Shown here piece after piece: positions 1-8,828 of a stretch of DNA of 64,000 nucleotides. The notes under the pieces are model-generated. The model saw nothing but the letters and a program-made list of their open reading frames with translations, did not search any database and had not been told where the DNA came from. Origin of the DNA: Actinomycetota bacterium. GTDB taxonomy: Bacteria > Actinomycetota > Acidimicrobiia > Acidimicrobiales > MedAcidi-G1. The position numbers and the translations under genes were made by a program. Position 1 is the stretch's first letter. Every line of letters starts with the position of its first letter. The stretch lies in contig PBLL01000030.1 of assembly GCA_002721755.1 (NCBI GenBank), positions 1 through 64,000 on the forward strand, written 5' to 3'.

Positions 1-1
1 G

Positions 2-2194
2 ACTGGTCCTCTTCTTGTAGTAGCAGGAGCTGGTTCGGGAAAAACACGAGTATTGACAAGTAGAATCGCGTACTTAATTAATGAAAAAGGTATTTCACCT
101 TTTGAAATTCTGGCTATTACTTTCACAAATAAAGCTGCAGAAGAAATGAGACATAGAGTAGTGGAGCTCGTTGGGACTGTAGCTCACAAGATGTGGGTGT
201 CAACTTTCCATTCTGCATGCGTCCGAATTTTACGACAATCAGCTGATGAAATCGGATTTTCGTCGAATTTCACAATCTACGATCAAGGAGATGCTGCCCG
301 TTTAATGGGGCATGTAATTAAAGATCTTAATCTTGATTCAAAAAGATTTCCCCCCCGAGCTCTACTATCAAAAATCTCGGGCTTAAAAAATGAAGGAACT
401 AATCCTAATGATTTTTTAGACAGCACAGAGAACCCTTATGACCAGAAGGTCAGTGAAATTTTCGTTGAATATCAATTAAGACTTAAGAGAGCAAGTGCAA
501 TGGATTTTGATGACTTGTTACTCAACACGGTGACTCTTTTTAGAAAAAATGAGTCAATCTTGGCACAGTGGCAAAATCGTTTTAAACACGTACTTGTAGA
601 TGAGTATCAAGATACAAATTTGATTCAGAATGAACTTGTTTCTCTTTTGGCAGCTGAGCATCGAAATATTTGTGTAGTAGGTGATAGCGATCAATCGATA
701 TACCAGTTCAGAGGAGCAGATGTAAGAAATATTCTTAATTTTGAAAAAGCTTTTCCTGATGCCACAGTCATCGTTTTAGATCAGAACTATAGATCAACTC
801 AAACAATACTTGATGCAGCAAATGAAGTTATAAGCAGAAATTCTGGTCGTCAACCAAAAGAACTGTGGACAGAAGAAGGTGATGGTGAATCGATTGTTTT
901 ATATCAAGCTAGCAACGAGGATGATGAGGCTAACTGGGTAGCGGAAAAGATTATTTCTTATAAAAGAACGGGATATGCAGGACTATCAGATGTAGCGATT
1001 TTTTATCGGACAAATGCTCAAAGTCGAGCTGTTGAAGAGCAACTAAACCGCCTTGGACTTCCGTATCGCGTAGTTGGAGGCACACGATTTTACGACCGGC
1101 GTGAAGTCCGAGACGCCCTTGCTTATTTACGCTTAGCAGTAAACCCTCTAGATGAAGTTGCACTTAGACGCGTGGTTAATGTGCCTAAACGTGGAGTCGG
1201 TAATACTTCCTTAGCAAAAATAGAGGCTTGGGCAGATAAAAACCAAATTGATTTATTTCTCGCACTTTTCGATGCTTCTAAAGCTGGAGTATCAGGTAAA
1301 GCACTGAAAGGAATTGAATCTTTTTTAAATTTACTTGAAGAATCACAATCCCGTTTAGATCTTGGACCAGCAGACATCATTGAATTTTCTTTAGAAAAGT
1401 CAGGGTATATAAGTGAACTAGAAGAGGAAAGAACAATCGAAGCTGAAGGTCGTTTAGAAAATTTGTCTGAATTGGTCGGTGCTGCCTCTGACTTTTCGGA
1501 CATCTCTGAATTCTTAGAACGAGTTGGATTGGTGGCAGACACTGATGATCTACCAAATGAGATATCTGATTTGGAAAATGGTGAAGTCTTATTGATGACA
1601 CTTCATGCTGCTAAAGGACTGGAATTTCCAGTTGTTTTCTTACTGGGAATGGAAGAAGGAATTTTCCCTCATGTTCGGGCTTTAGGAGATCCAGATCAAA
1701 TGGAGGAAGAGCGAAGATTAGCTTATGTAGGAATCACAAGAGCTAGGCGGGCCCTTCATCTATGCAACGCTTGGAGTCGGATGTTGCATGGTCAGACTCA
1801 ATATAATCCGCCAAGTCGATTTTTGGATGATATTCCTGAGGCATTAATTAAGCAGGAAGGTTCTCAAAAGATTAGTAAAACTTCAAGAAGTTTCGATGCG
1901 AATACTTCCGATATGGATGATTGGGGCTTTCTTTCCGCTGATCAGTCTTCTTCGGAAGAACCTGCAGGAAAAATTTTCGGCAAGGGAACAAACACGTCCG
2001 AGAAAGAATCAAATTTACCAGGAGCTCATTTGTTAGCCCTATCACCAGGTGATGACGTGAAACATAAAGCTTGGGGTGCAGGTGTAGTCGTGAGTGTTAG
2101 TGGTACAGGCGACAGAGCTGAAGCTGTAATTTCCTTCTCTTCAGTAGGAGAAAAACGCCTTTTATTGGCATGGGCTCCTTTAGAAAAGGCTTAG
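2..2194 (+). CDS. pcrA: UvrD/PcrA-type ATP-dependent DNA helicase (5' end off the window)
   Basis: Superfamily 1A 3'-5' DNA helicase acting in nucleotide excision repair and replication restart. The track starts it at an internal TTG (base 53), but the frame is open to base 2 and the upstream codons encode the Walker A motif AGAGSGKT. The true start therefore lies left of the window and about 730 residues are visible. Further SF1 motifs appear in order: ITFTNKAAEEM (Ia), VDEYQDTN (Walker B), GDSDQSIYQFRGA (III), NYRST (IV), MTLHAAKGLEFPVV (V) and YVGITRARR (VI). The C-terminus (HKAWGAGVVVSV onwards) looks like the Tudor-like RNAP-contact domain of PcrA. PcrA and UvrD names cannot be separated here without the N-terminus. 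Confidence 0.95.
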   Translation, partial: TGPLLVVAGAGSGKTRVLTSRIAYLINEKGISPFEILAITFTNKAAEEMRHRVVELVGTVAHKMWVSTFHSACVRILRQSADEIGFSSNFTIYDQGDAARLMGHVIKDLNLDSKRFPPRALLSKISGLKNEGTNPNDFLDSTENPYDQKVSEIFVEYQLRLKRASAMDFDDLLLNTVTLFRKNESILAQWQNRFKHVLVDEYQDTNLIQNELVSLLAAEHRNICVVGDSDQSIYQFRGADVRNILNFEKAFPDATVIVLDQNYRSTQTILDAANEVISRNSGRQPKELWTEEGDGESIVLYQASNEDDEANWVAEKIISYKRTGYAGLSDVAIFYRTNAQSRAVEEQLNRLGLPYRVVGGTRFYDRREVRDALAYLRLAVNPLDEVALRRVVNVPKRGVGNTSLAKIEAWADKNQIDLFLALFDASKAGVSGKALKGIESFLNLLEESQSRLDLGPADIIEFSLEKSGYISELEEERTIEAEGRLENLSELVGAASDFSDISEFLERVGLVADTDDLPNEISDLENGEVLLMTLHAAKGLEFPVVFLLGMEEGIFPHVRALGDPDQMEEERRLAYVGITRARRALHLCNAWSRMLHGQTQYNPPSRFLDDIPEALIKQEGSQKISKTSRSFDANTSDMDDWGFLSADQSSSEEPAGKIFGKGTNTSEKESNLPGAHLLALSPGDDVKHKAWGAGVVVSVSGTGDRAEAVISFSSVGEKRLLLAWAPLEKA

Positions 2195-2244
2195 AGGCAG
2201 TTTTTTGTCTAATGTCGAAATGCCGATACTAATATTGCATTTGC

Positions 2245-2317
2245 GCCCGTGTAGCTCAGTTGGCAGAGCGGTTCATTCGTAATGAACAGGTCCGGGGTTC
2301 AATTCCCCGCGCGGGCT
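2245..2317 (+). tRNA. tRNA-Thr(CGU)
   Basis: A full cloverleaf can be folded by eye. The acceptor stem GCCCGTG pairs with CGCGGGC (one G-U), the D-arm is GCTC/GAGC, and the anticodon stem GTTCA/TGAAC encloses loop TTCGTAA with anticodon CGT. The T-arm is CGGGG/CCCCG with loop TTCAATT. The anticodon reads ACG (Thr). The discriminator is T and CCA is not encoded. It lies between pcrA and a small membrane protein gene. Confidence 0.96.
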
Positions 2318-2361
2318 CCGAAAAGTGTCATCTTTATCGTTAATCGACGTAAGATCTTTTT

Positions 2362-2496
2362 ATGAATATTTTTGGTGGAGTAATTTGGCACTATTGGCTT
2401 GCAGTTCCATTAGTAGTTGTCGGAGTAGTTTCCTTGATCGCTGCTTTGATTGGCTATTTGGGAAAAGTCTCCTCCACGCGTTACCCCAAACGATAG
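2362..2496 (+). CDS. 44-aa single-pass membrane protein, missed by the ORF track
   Basis: ATG-to-TAG ORF of 44 residues starting MNIFGGVIWHYW, with one strongly hydrophobic segment (about residues 9-34) and a short basic tail ending STRYPKR. This matches the look of small conserved actinobacterial membrane proteins in front of the DUF2342 protease gene, but I do not recognise a named family. TAAGAT sits 6 nt before the ATG, as in leaderless actinobacterial promoters, and there is no clear Shine-Dalgarno. The 65-aa track ORF at 2325..2522 overlaps it in another frame and is Ser/Cys-rich without a recognisable domain, so I regard that as the shadow. Function unknown. Confidence 0.6.
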   Translation: MNIFGGVIWHYWLAVPLVVVGVVSLIAALIGYLGKVSSTRYPKR

Positions 2497-2511
2497 CTTT
2501 TAAGGAACTCT

Positions 2512-3597
2512 GTGGAGCGTAGTGAAATTGGCTCTATAGAAACTATGAGAGTTGATTGGGGATTTGTTGAAAAGTTTGCAAACCGAATAGCCAATAGAGC
2601 ACCCTTTAACGACGTTAGTTATCTAAAAGGTTTAACTGAGTCTTTCAACGGCTTCACTTCCCATGCAGAAGAGTTAGTAGAAATCTCAACAGGACTAAAA
2701 TCTTCTTCAGGTAAAGCAAAAGCGAAAGTTGTCGATAGAAGTGGTTGGATTCGAGCCAACGTAGCTTCCCTAAAACGTTTATTAAAACCAATTTTGGCAG
2801 AAGAACCCGAGAGCAAAAAATTTTCAATTCCTTCACGTATAGCTTCTATGGAAATAGGTGGAGTCCTGGGTTGGATGTCGACACGAGTTTTAGGACAATA
2901 CGATTTATTGGTTTTAGACAGTGAAAATTACAATGAACAAGATTTGGTTTATTACGTAGGACCAAATATTAGAGCAATAGAGCGTCGTTACGCTTTTGAC
3001 CCGGATGGTTTTCGCTTATGGTTAGCGATTCATGAATTGACCCATCGAGCACAATTTACCGGTGTCCCATGGATGAGAGAACACTACTTGTCGCTGGTAA
3101 ATGACCTTTTGAAAGAAGCCCAAAAAGGTTCTACAGCAAAAATAAAAAAAGATAGTTTCAAGAATCAAAATTCGGAAGATTCACATTCCGTTGATTCGTC
3201 TGCATTCAAAATTTCGAATTTATTTGCATCCGTCGAAAAGAATAATTCAATTAATGAGATATCAGCTCTGATGACCCTTCTTGAAGGCCATGGAGATGTA
3301 ATTATGAGTCGTGCGGGAAAAGGATATGTAAAGAATCAAGAAAGATTCGAAAAAGTAGTTAGCCAGAGGAGGAAATCTGGTACAGGCGTTACAAAGATTT
3401 TTCAAAAAGTCATCGGGATAGAAGCAAAATTGGCACAATACGAACAAGGAGAAGATTTCATTTTCTCTGTCGAAGAAACTGAAGGTATTGAATTTTTGAA
3501 TATGGTTTGGGAAAACCCCGAAAATTTACCCAGATTAGAAGAGATCAAGGATCCAAGTCTTTGGGTATCGAGAATTAAGCAGTTGAAAAATGAGTAG
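2512..3597 (+). CDS. DUF2342-family zinc-dependent metalloprotease (F420-associated family)
   Basis: A 361-residue protein of the actinobacterial DUF2342 family, annotated as zinc-dependent metalloprotease or 'coenzyme F420 biosynthesis-associated'. Its substrate is not established. The metal-binding HExxH motif is visible as HELTHRAQF near residue 172, and a later Glu-rich segment (ALMTLLEGHGDVIM) probably supplies the third ligand. GTG 2512 has AAGGA about 5 nt upstream. An internal ATG at 2545 (MRVDWGFVEKF) is the alternative start and matches the usual family N-terminus. The gene overlaps tilS by 8 nt, and protease-tilS-hpt order is the familiar actinobacterial arrangement. Confidence 0.85.
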   Translation: MERSEIGSIETMRVDWGFVEKFANRIANRAPFNDVSYLKGLTESFNGFTSHAEELVEISTGLKSSSGKAKAKVVDRSGWIRANVASLKRLLKPILAEEPESKKFSIPSRIASMEIGGVLGWMSTRVLGQYDLLVLDSENYNEQDLVYYVGPNIRAIERRYAFDPDGFRLWLAIHELTHRAQFTGVPWMREHYLSLVNDLLKEAQKGSTAKIKKDSFKNQNSEDSHSVDSSAFKISNLFASVEKNNSINEISALMTLLEGHGDVIMSRAGKGYVKNQERFEKVVSQRRKSGTGVTKIFQKVIGIEAKLAQYEQGEDFIFSVEETEGIEFLNMVWENPENLPRLEEIKDPSLWVSRIKQLKNE

Positions 3598-4486
3598 TAA
3601 TTTACTGTCTGAACTTCAAGATCGGTGTATTTTCCCACCACCTGAAACCGAAGTTGATTGTGCTGTTTCCGGTGGTGCAGATTCATTGGCTTTACTAATG
3701 TTGGCCGTGAATGCGGGTCTAAAAGTAACTGTATGGCATGTGGATCATGGTCTTAGACCTAACTCCAGTCATGAAGGGGAAATGGTTTCTAAAGTGGCTA
3801 GTAGTTTGGGGGTCAAATCTCATTGTCTCAAAGCTCTTGTAGAAGACGGTCCTAATCTTGAGGCCAGAGCCCGTGATGTGCGAAGAGATGTTTTACCTTC
3901 TCAAGTTCTTACAGGTCATACAGCAGATGACCAAGCAGAAACCGTGCTTTTGAATCTCCTTAGAGGTTCGGGCGTGCAAGGGGCTTCTGGTATTGGCGAG
4001 CCTCATAGGAGACCATTATTGAATTTGCGTCGCACTGAAACCAAGGAGCTTTGCGATTCAGAGAATTTGGAGCCTGTAAATGATCCAATGAATCTAGATC
4101 CTAGGTTTACCCGCAACAGGATCCGTAACGAGGTTATTCCATTACTTGCTGAGGTTGCCGGTCGTGATCCAGTCCCATTGTTAGCCAGGCATGCAAATTT
4201 GGCTCGTGAGGCAATGGGTCTTTTAGGTAACTTAGTTGAAGACTTAGACATAACCGATGTTCGATCAGTGAAAAAAGTTCCTGATCCACTAATCAGATTA
4301 GCTGTTCAAGATTGGCTAACAGGTAATCTGGGTTTCCCAGCAGATTCCTCATCAGTTGACAGAGTATTTCAAATTGTCCGAGGAGAGATAAAGGGAACAG
4401 AAATTCCTGGCGGCTTTAGAGTGGATAGGTCGGAAGGAAAAGTTAGATTTTCAGTGAACACAAAAATTTCTCAAGATTCAAAGTAG
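3590..4486 (+). CDS. tilS: tRNA(Ile)-lysidine synthase
   Basis: ATP-dependent enzyme that converts C34 of the CAU-anticodon tRNA-Ile to lysidine, so that it reads AUA. The N-type PP-loop SGGADS is at about residues 27-32, followed by WHVDHGLRPNS and GHTADDQAETVLLNLLRGSG, all diagnostic of TilS. At 298 residues it is a short form with little of the C-terminal tRNA-recognition domains seen in E. coli, as is common in Actinobacteria. It overlaps the upstream metalloprotease gene and is followed 36 nt later by hpt, so the three are probably co-transcribed. Confidence 0.95.
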   Translation: MSSNLLSELQDRCIFPPPETEVDCAVSGGADSLALLMLAVNAGLKVTVWHVDHGLRPNSSHEGEMVSKVASSLGVKSHCLKALVEDGPNLEARARDVRRDVLPSQVLTGHTADDQAETVLLNLLRGSGVQGASGIGEPHRRPLLNLRRTETKELCDSENLEPVNDPMNLDPRFTRNRIRNEVIPLLAEVAGRDPVPLLARHANLAREAMGLLGNLVEDLDITDVRSVKKVPDPLIRLAVQDWLTGNLGFPADSSSVDRVFQIVRGEIKGTEIPGGFRVDRSEGKVRFSVNTKISQDSK

Positions 4487-4522
4487 TTTTTTATCAAATA
4501 ACTCTAAAGAAAGGTCCTATAT

Positions 4523-5074
4523 ATGAGTGAAGAGAGTAAAGATAATATTCCAACTCCTCAGCATGTTCTTTTAACAGCAGATCAAGTTGCGGTGAAGGTT
4601 GCTGAATTGGGGAAACAAATTACTCAAGATTATTCAGAAGAAGCACCTCTCTTAGTAGGAGTTTTGAAAGGGGCTTTTGTTTTCATGAGTGACTTATCAC
4701 GAGCCATTGATCTTCCGATCGAGTTTGATTTTATGGCTGTTTCTTCATACGGTCATTCGACTACTTCCTCTGGTGTAGTGAGAATAGTGAAAGACTTAGA
4801 TCTTGATCTAGCAGATAGACATGTTCTTTTAGTAGAAGACATTGTTGACAGCGGATTAACCCTTAATTTTTTACGAAAGAACCTTCTTGCTAGAAATCCA
4901 GCCAGTTTGGAGATTTGCGCACTTCTTGTGCGGGAAGATTTCCAATTTGAAGAAGATACGATTCGATACACAGGTTTTCAAGTTCCAGCAGACTGGTTAG
5001 TTGGTTATGGATTAGATGTGGCTGAGCGTTATAGGAATCTGCCAGATATCTGGGTAGTTAATTCTGATAGTTAA
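4523..5074 (+). CDS. hpt: Hypoxanthine(-guanine) phosphoribosyltransferase
   Basis: Purine salvage enzyme joining hypoxanthine or guanine to PRPP to give IMP or GMP in the cytoplasm. The PRPP-binding signature VLLVEDIVDSGLTL lies at about residues 108-121, and the type I PRTase fold and length (183 aa) are normal. The C-terminal motif PADWLVGYGLDVAERYRNLPDIW closes the active site. ATG 4523 follows AAAGG at suitable spacing. It sits after tilS in the conserved tilS-hpt pair. In many actinobacteria ftsH follows, but not here. Confidence 0.96.
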   Translation: MSEESKDNIPTPQHVLLTADQVAVKVAELGKQITQDYSEEAPLLVGVLKGAFVFMSDLSRAIDLPIEFDFMAVSSYGHSTTSSGVVRIVKDLDLDLADRHVLLVEDIVDSGLTLNFLRKNLLARNPASLEICALLVREDFQFEEDTIRYTGFQVPADWLVGYGLDVAERYRNLPDIWVVNSDS

Positions 5075-5091
5075 AATGTTTAGGAGTGTTG

Positions 5092-5601
5092 ATGAGAGGT
5101 AAGTGGGCTCAGGGTATAGAGCCAAGGAAATTTTTTTGGGTTATTAAAGATTCGCTTGCAATTTGTGAAAGACCTGGTGGATTTGGCGAAAGTCACAGAA
5201 GTGTCAGGCGCCAAGAAGAAGTTATTTGGATCCGGCAAAGCAACTTCGATGTAGTGGTATCACTCCTTGCAAATGACGACAATATAAAAGCTTATGAAAG
5301 TCAAGGAGTCCGTTGGGTCCAGATGCCATTTGGAGGGGCTGAGGAAGGCATTGAAAGATTAACGGCTTTGTTCACTAGGTTAAGTTCTTTATTAGAAGAC
5401 AATCCAAGAGTTTTGTTACACCGAGAGGAGTTAGGGGATCAAATTTGTGGTCTCATTGCTGCCTACCTTTTATGGCGTGAGTTGGTACCGAGTGGACCAC
5501 GAGCGATCGAAGTTGTAGAGCAACTTCTTGAAAGACAAATTGGAAGTGATGGACGTGAAATTGTTGAACTCATAGAGAATGAAAGCAAGAGTAATAAATA
5601 G
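5092..5601 (+). CDS. Phosphatase-like protein lacking catalytic residues
   Basis: A 169-residue protein. The track start at GTG 5086 overlaps the AGGAG Shine-Dalgarno, so ATG 5092 is the better start. The middle resembles a dual-specificity/tyrosine phosphatase fold: a VVSLLAN strand, then VRWVQMPFGG, a helix, then a P-loop-like VLLHREELGDQICGLIAAYLLW. A real PTP loop is HCxxGxxR. Here the Cys is Arg and the closing Arg is missing, so phosphatase activity is not expected. It sits between hpt and panC, where other actinobacteria carry ftsH, folate genes and unrelated small genes. Possible roles are phospho-ligand binding or scaffolding. The family assignment is a pattern judgement. Confidence 0.6.
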   Translation: MRGKWAQGIEPRKFFWVIKDSLAICERPGGFGESHRSVRRQEEVIWIRQSNFDVVVSLLANDDNIKAYESQGVRWVQMPFGGAEEGIERLTALFTRLSSLLEDNPRVLLHREELGDQICGLIAAYLLWRELVPSGPRAIEVVEQLLERQIGSDGREIVELIENESKSNK

Positions 5602-5606
5602 TTTCC

Positions 5607-6464
5607 ATGGAAATAGTTACATCCATTACAGATTTCCAAAATTTCTTAAATCAAAAGAGAACCTCAGGCGAGAAAATTGGTTTTATACCAACCATGGGAG
5701 CTCTTCATGATGGTCACACTTCTTTGATTGACGCTTCGGTTAAACAACAAAAAACTACTGCAGTATCAATTTTTGTAAATCCACTCCAATTTTCTCCTGA
5801 CGAAGATTTTGAAACGTATCCGAACAATCTTGAAGAAGATGTGGATATTTGCAGAAAGCATGCAGTTGATATTCTATTTTTTCCAACGCAGGAAGAAATT
5901 TTTCCTGAAGGTCTTCCAGAACCTGAAGAAATTGGGGGGATTGGAAAAATTTTTGAAGGTAAAAGTAGACCTTTTCATTTTCAGGGAGTTGCTACTGTTG
6001 TTTCTCGGTTATTTGAAATTGTCGGTGAAACTTGTGCCTATTTTGGGGAGAAAGATTTTCAACAGGTCGTGGTTGTTAATGACCTTGTCAAAAGGCATCG
6101 TTTTCCAGTAAAAGTAATTCAATGTCCAACTATTCGCGATGATGATGGACTGGCTCTTTCAAGTCGAAATGTTTATTTGTCAAAAGATCAACGCTCAGAT
6201 GCTTCAGTGCTTTATCGGGCTTTACTTGAGGGAGCAAATCTCATCAGTAATGGAGAAAAAGACTCCGAAAATATAACAAAATTTATAAGTGGCTTAGTTA
6301 AAGATGAATCAGAAGGAGATTTGGATTACGTAGGAATAGTTGATTTTGAAACTTTTACTCCGCTTGATTGTTTGAATACTTCTGGGAAACAGGTGCAAAT
6401 ATTAATCGCATGCCAGTTCGGAAATGCCCGTTTAATTGACAATATTGGTGTAGTTATACCTTGA
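5607..6464 (+). CDS. panC: Pantothenate synthetase
   Basis: Condenses pantoate and beta-alanine with ATP to pantothenate, the last vitamin B5 step before CoA assembly. Nucleotidyltransferase motifs are clear: FIPTMGALHDGHTSLI with the HxGH signature near residue 33, FVNPLQF, YFGEKDFQQ, and the KMSKS-like LALSSRNVYLS. Length (285 aa) is normal. ATG 5607 is 5 nt after the upstream stop. coaX follows 167 nt later, so two of the CoA-pathway genes are neighbours. panD, often next to panC, is absent. Confidence 0.96.
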   Translation: MEIVTSITDFQNFLNQKRTSGEKIGFIPTMGALHDGHTSLIDASVKQQKTTAVSIFVNPLQFSPDEDFETYPNNLEEDVDICRKHAVDILFFPTQEEIFPEGLPEPEEIGGIGKIFEGKSRPFHFQGVATVVSRLFEIVGETCAYFGEKDFQQVVVVNDLVKRHRFPVKVIQCPTIRDDDGLALSSRNVYLSKDQRSDASVLYRALLEGANLISNGEKDSENITKFISGLVKDESEGDLDYVGIVDFETFTPLDCLNTSGKQVQILIACQFGNARLIDNIGVVIP

Positions 6465-6631
6465 AATTTAAAAGATGCTGTGAGAACCATTTTGCGCACT
6501 ACCCTTAAGTTATCTAGTTCTTTCACTCCACTTGGGATTAAAGTTTTCTGAAGCATGTCAGTTAATTTGTTTGCCTTAACTTTGTGTAGGACTAAATTTC
6601 AAATTAGGGAATCAGATTATGAGAGGAAAAG

Positions 6632-7426
6632 ATGCTCTTAGCCATTGATGTAGGAAATACACAGACGGTTATAGGGCTGTATGAGAGTTCCACGTCTGCA
6701 ACTCAAGCTGATTCAGGGCTTTTGGATTATTGGCGGATTGCTACCGATGATGATCGGACTTCTGATGAACATGCTGTCATTATTAGAGATTTAGTTAGAT
6801 CATCCGGGCATGATGATGAATATGAAGGAATTGCAATTTGTTCAGGAGTGCCACGTGTACTAGCAAGTCTACGAGAAATGGTTAGCAGATACATGGAGTT
6901 AGAACCAGTAGTTATTGAACCTGGTGTTCGAACCGGCATGCCAATTCTTTATGATAACCCTCGTGAAGTCGGAGCAGATCGTATCGCAAATGCGGTTGCA
7001 GCTTTTGATTTATATGGAGGCCCATCTGTAGTTGTAGATTTTGGAACTGGAAATAATTTTGACGTGATTTCCTCTGAGGGAGAATTTCTCGGCGGAGCTA
7101 TAGCTCCAGGAATTGAAATAAGCCTAGATGCACTTTTCGAAAGAGCTGCCGCCTTAAGAGCTATTGAATTGACTGAACCGCGAAGTGTTATTGGTAAAAG
7201 TACAGTTGAATCACTTCAGTCAGGCGCTGTTTATGGTTTTGCGTCGCAAGTAGATGGAATGGTTGAGAGGTTCAAAAACGAGTTAAATGATTGCACAGTC
7301 ATAGCTACGGGTGGTTTAGCGCATTTAATAGCACCAGTATCGAGATCGATAGATCATGTCGAACCATTTTTAACTTTGCACGGACTAAGACTCGTATACG
7401 ATCTGAATAGAGAGAATGATGGATAG
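6632..7426 (+). CDS. coaX: Type III pantothenate kinase
   Basis: Phosphorylates pantothenate to 4'-phosphopantothenate, committing it to CoA synthesis. The N-terminal ASKHA phosphate-binding motif LLAIDVGNTQTVIGLY, the central DRIANAVAA segment and VVDFGTGNNFDVIS identify CoaX, and the 264-aa length is typical. AGAGGAAAAG just before ATG 6632 is a good ribosome site. The last 11 nt overlap the lysS start, so translation of the two is probably coupled. The 167 nt upstream of coaX hold no other gene that I can see. Confidence 0.95.
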   Translation: MLLAIDVGNTQTVIGLYESSTSATQADSGLLDYWRIATDDDRTSDEHAVIIRDLVRSSGHDDEYEGIAICSGVPRVLASLREMVSRYMELEPVVIEPGVRTGMPILYDNPREVGADRIANAVAAFDLYGGPSVVVDFGTGNNFDVISSEGEFLGGAIAPGIEISLDALFERAAALRAIELTEPRSVIGKSTVESLQSGAVYGFASQVDGMVERFKNELNDCTVIATGGLAHLIAPVSRSIDHVEPFLTLHGLRLVYDLNRENDG

Positions 7427-8828
7427 AGAGACCCCTTTTCGTTTTGAGGTAACCAATTCGGCTTCTGAACTACTATCTGAACACTCTGATCTGTCTGAAG
7501 GGGAAAGCAGCGGAGTAACGGTTTCCGTAGCAGGAAGATTGATGTTGCGTCGTGACCAAGGGAAAATAGTATTTGGTGTTCTACAAGACTCAACCGCACG
7601 CATACAGTTATTTGCCTCGGAAAAAAATACTCCTGATTACGAATTTTTTTCTAATTTGCACCTGGGTGATTGGTTGGGAATAACTGGAGAGGTAATCAAA
7701 ACAAAAAGAGGTGAAATCTCTGTTCGTGTTGATTCATGGGTTCGTTTGGCTGAAGCAAAAAGATCTTTTCCTGACAAATGGCATGGCATTTCTGACACCG
7801 ATATTCGTTACAGACAACGATATGTGGATCTTTGGGTTACCGAAGAGTCCCGTGAGGCTTTTATAACTAGAAGCAAGATTGTGTCCTTAATCCGAAGCTG
7901 GCTTGAAGATCGCGGTTTCATAGAAGTGGAAACGCCTGTTTTTCACCCAATACCAGGAGGTGCTGCAGCCCGTCCTTTTGAGACTCACCATAATGCTCTT
8001 GATCTTGATTTATATTTACGAATTGCACCGGAGCTTTACCTAAAGAGACTGGTTGTAGGCGGATTCGAAAAAGTTTTCGAAATGGCACGTGTATTCAGAA
8101 ATGAAGGTATTTCTACTCGCCACAATCCAGAGTTTACAATGCTTGAACTTTATGAGGCTTATGCAGATTATGAAGACATTATGAGATTGGTCGAAGAAAT
8201 GGTTTCTGAACTTGCTCTGGAAGTGTGCGGTTCAACAAAAATTGAGTATGACGGTCGCGAATTAGATCTTTCAACGCCTTGGGAAAGATCAAGCATGTTG
8301 GAGCTTTTAAACCAAAAAATCGAAAAGGAGGTTAGTTTACAAACCCCTATCGAAGAGTTAAGAAAACTTTGTGAAGATCATTCAGTTCCTTTTGAGGATC
8401 ACTATGGACCCGGGAAACTAATCTTAGAGCTATATGAAAAAACAACTGAACCAGAATTATGGGGCCCTATTTATGTAACAGACTACCCACAAGAAGTTTC
8501 ACCTCTTTCAAGATCCCATAGAAGCATTCCAGGCATGGTTGAGAGGTTTGAAGCGATTGTCGCAGGTAGAGAATTGTGTAACGCTTTTTCTGAGGTGATT
8601 GACCCTGATGATCAGAGAATGCGCTTCAATGCTCAAGAGGAAAATCGTGATGCAGGAGACGAAGAGGCGATGGTAGTTGATGAAGACTATTTAAGAGCTT
8701 TGGAATATGGGCTGCCACCAACTGGTGGACTAGGCATAGGAATTGATCGTTTAATAATGCTTCTTACAGACACGCAGGCAATTCGCGATGTGATTCTTTT
8801 TCCTACACTAAGACCTGAACAGGATTGA
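7416..8828 (+). CDS. lysS: Lysyl-tRNA synthetase, class II
   Basis: Charges tRNA-Lys. An N-terminal OB-fold anticodon-binding domain (about residues 25-135) is followed by the class II catalytic core. Motif 1 lies around FIEVETPVFHPIPGGAAARPF, motif 2 is VFRNEGISTRHNPEFTMLE, and motif 3 is GLGIGIDRLIML near the C-terminus. The 470-aa length is slightly short because the N-terminal extension is minimal. It overlaps coaX by 11 nt. The stop codon directly abuts the stop of the convergent polyprenyl synthase gene with no base between. Confidence 0.96.
   Translation: MMDRETPFRFEVTNSASELLSEHSDLSEGESSGVTVSVAGRLMLRRDQGKIVFGVLQDSTARIQLFASEKNTPDYEFFSNLHLGDWLGITGEVIKTKRGEISVRVDSWVRLAEAKRSFPDKWHGISDTDIRYRQRYVDLWVTEESREAFITRSKIVSLIRSWLEDRGFIEVETPVFHPIPGGAAARPFETHHNALDLDLYLRIAPELYLKRLVVGGFEKVFEMARVFRNEGISTRHNPEFTMLELYEAYADYEDIMRLVEEMVSELALEVCGSTKIEYDGRELDLSTPWERSSMLELLNQKIEKEVSLQTPIEELRKLCEDHSVPFEDHYGPGKLILELYEKTTEPELWGPIYVTDYPQEVSPLSRSHRSIPGMVERFEAIVAGRELCNAFSEVIDPDDQRMRFNAQEENRDAGDEEAMVVDEDYLRALEYGLPPTGGLGIGIDRLIMLLTDTQAIRDVILFPTLRPEQD

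Noticed and set aside
2325-2522. 65-aa track ORF after tRNA-Thr
   Set aside because: It overlaps the 44-aa membrane protein in another frame and is Ser/Cys-rich without a recognisable domain.
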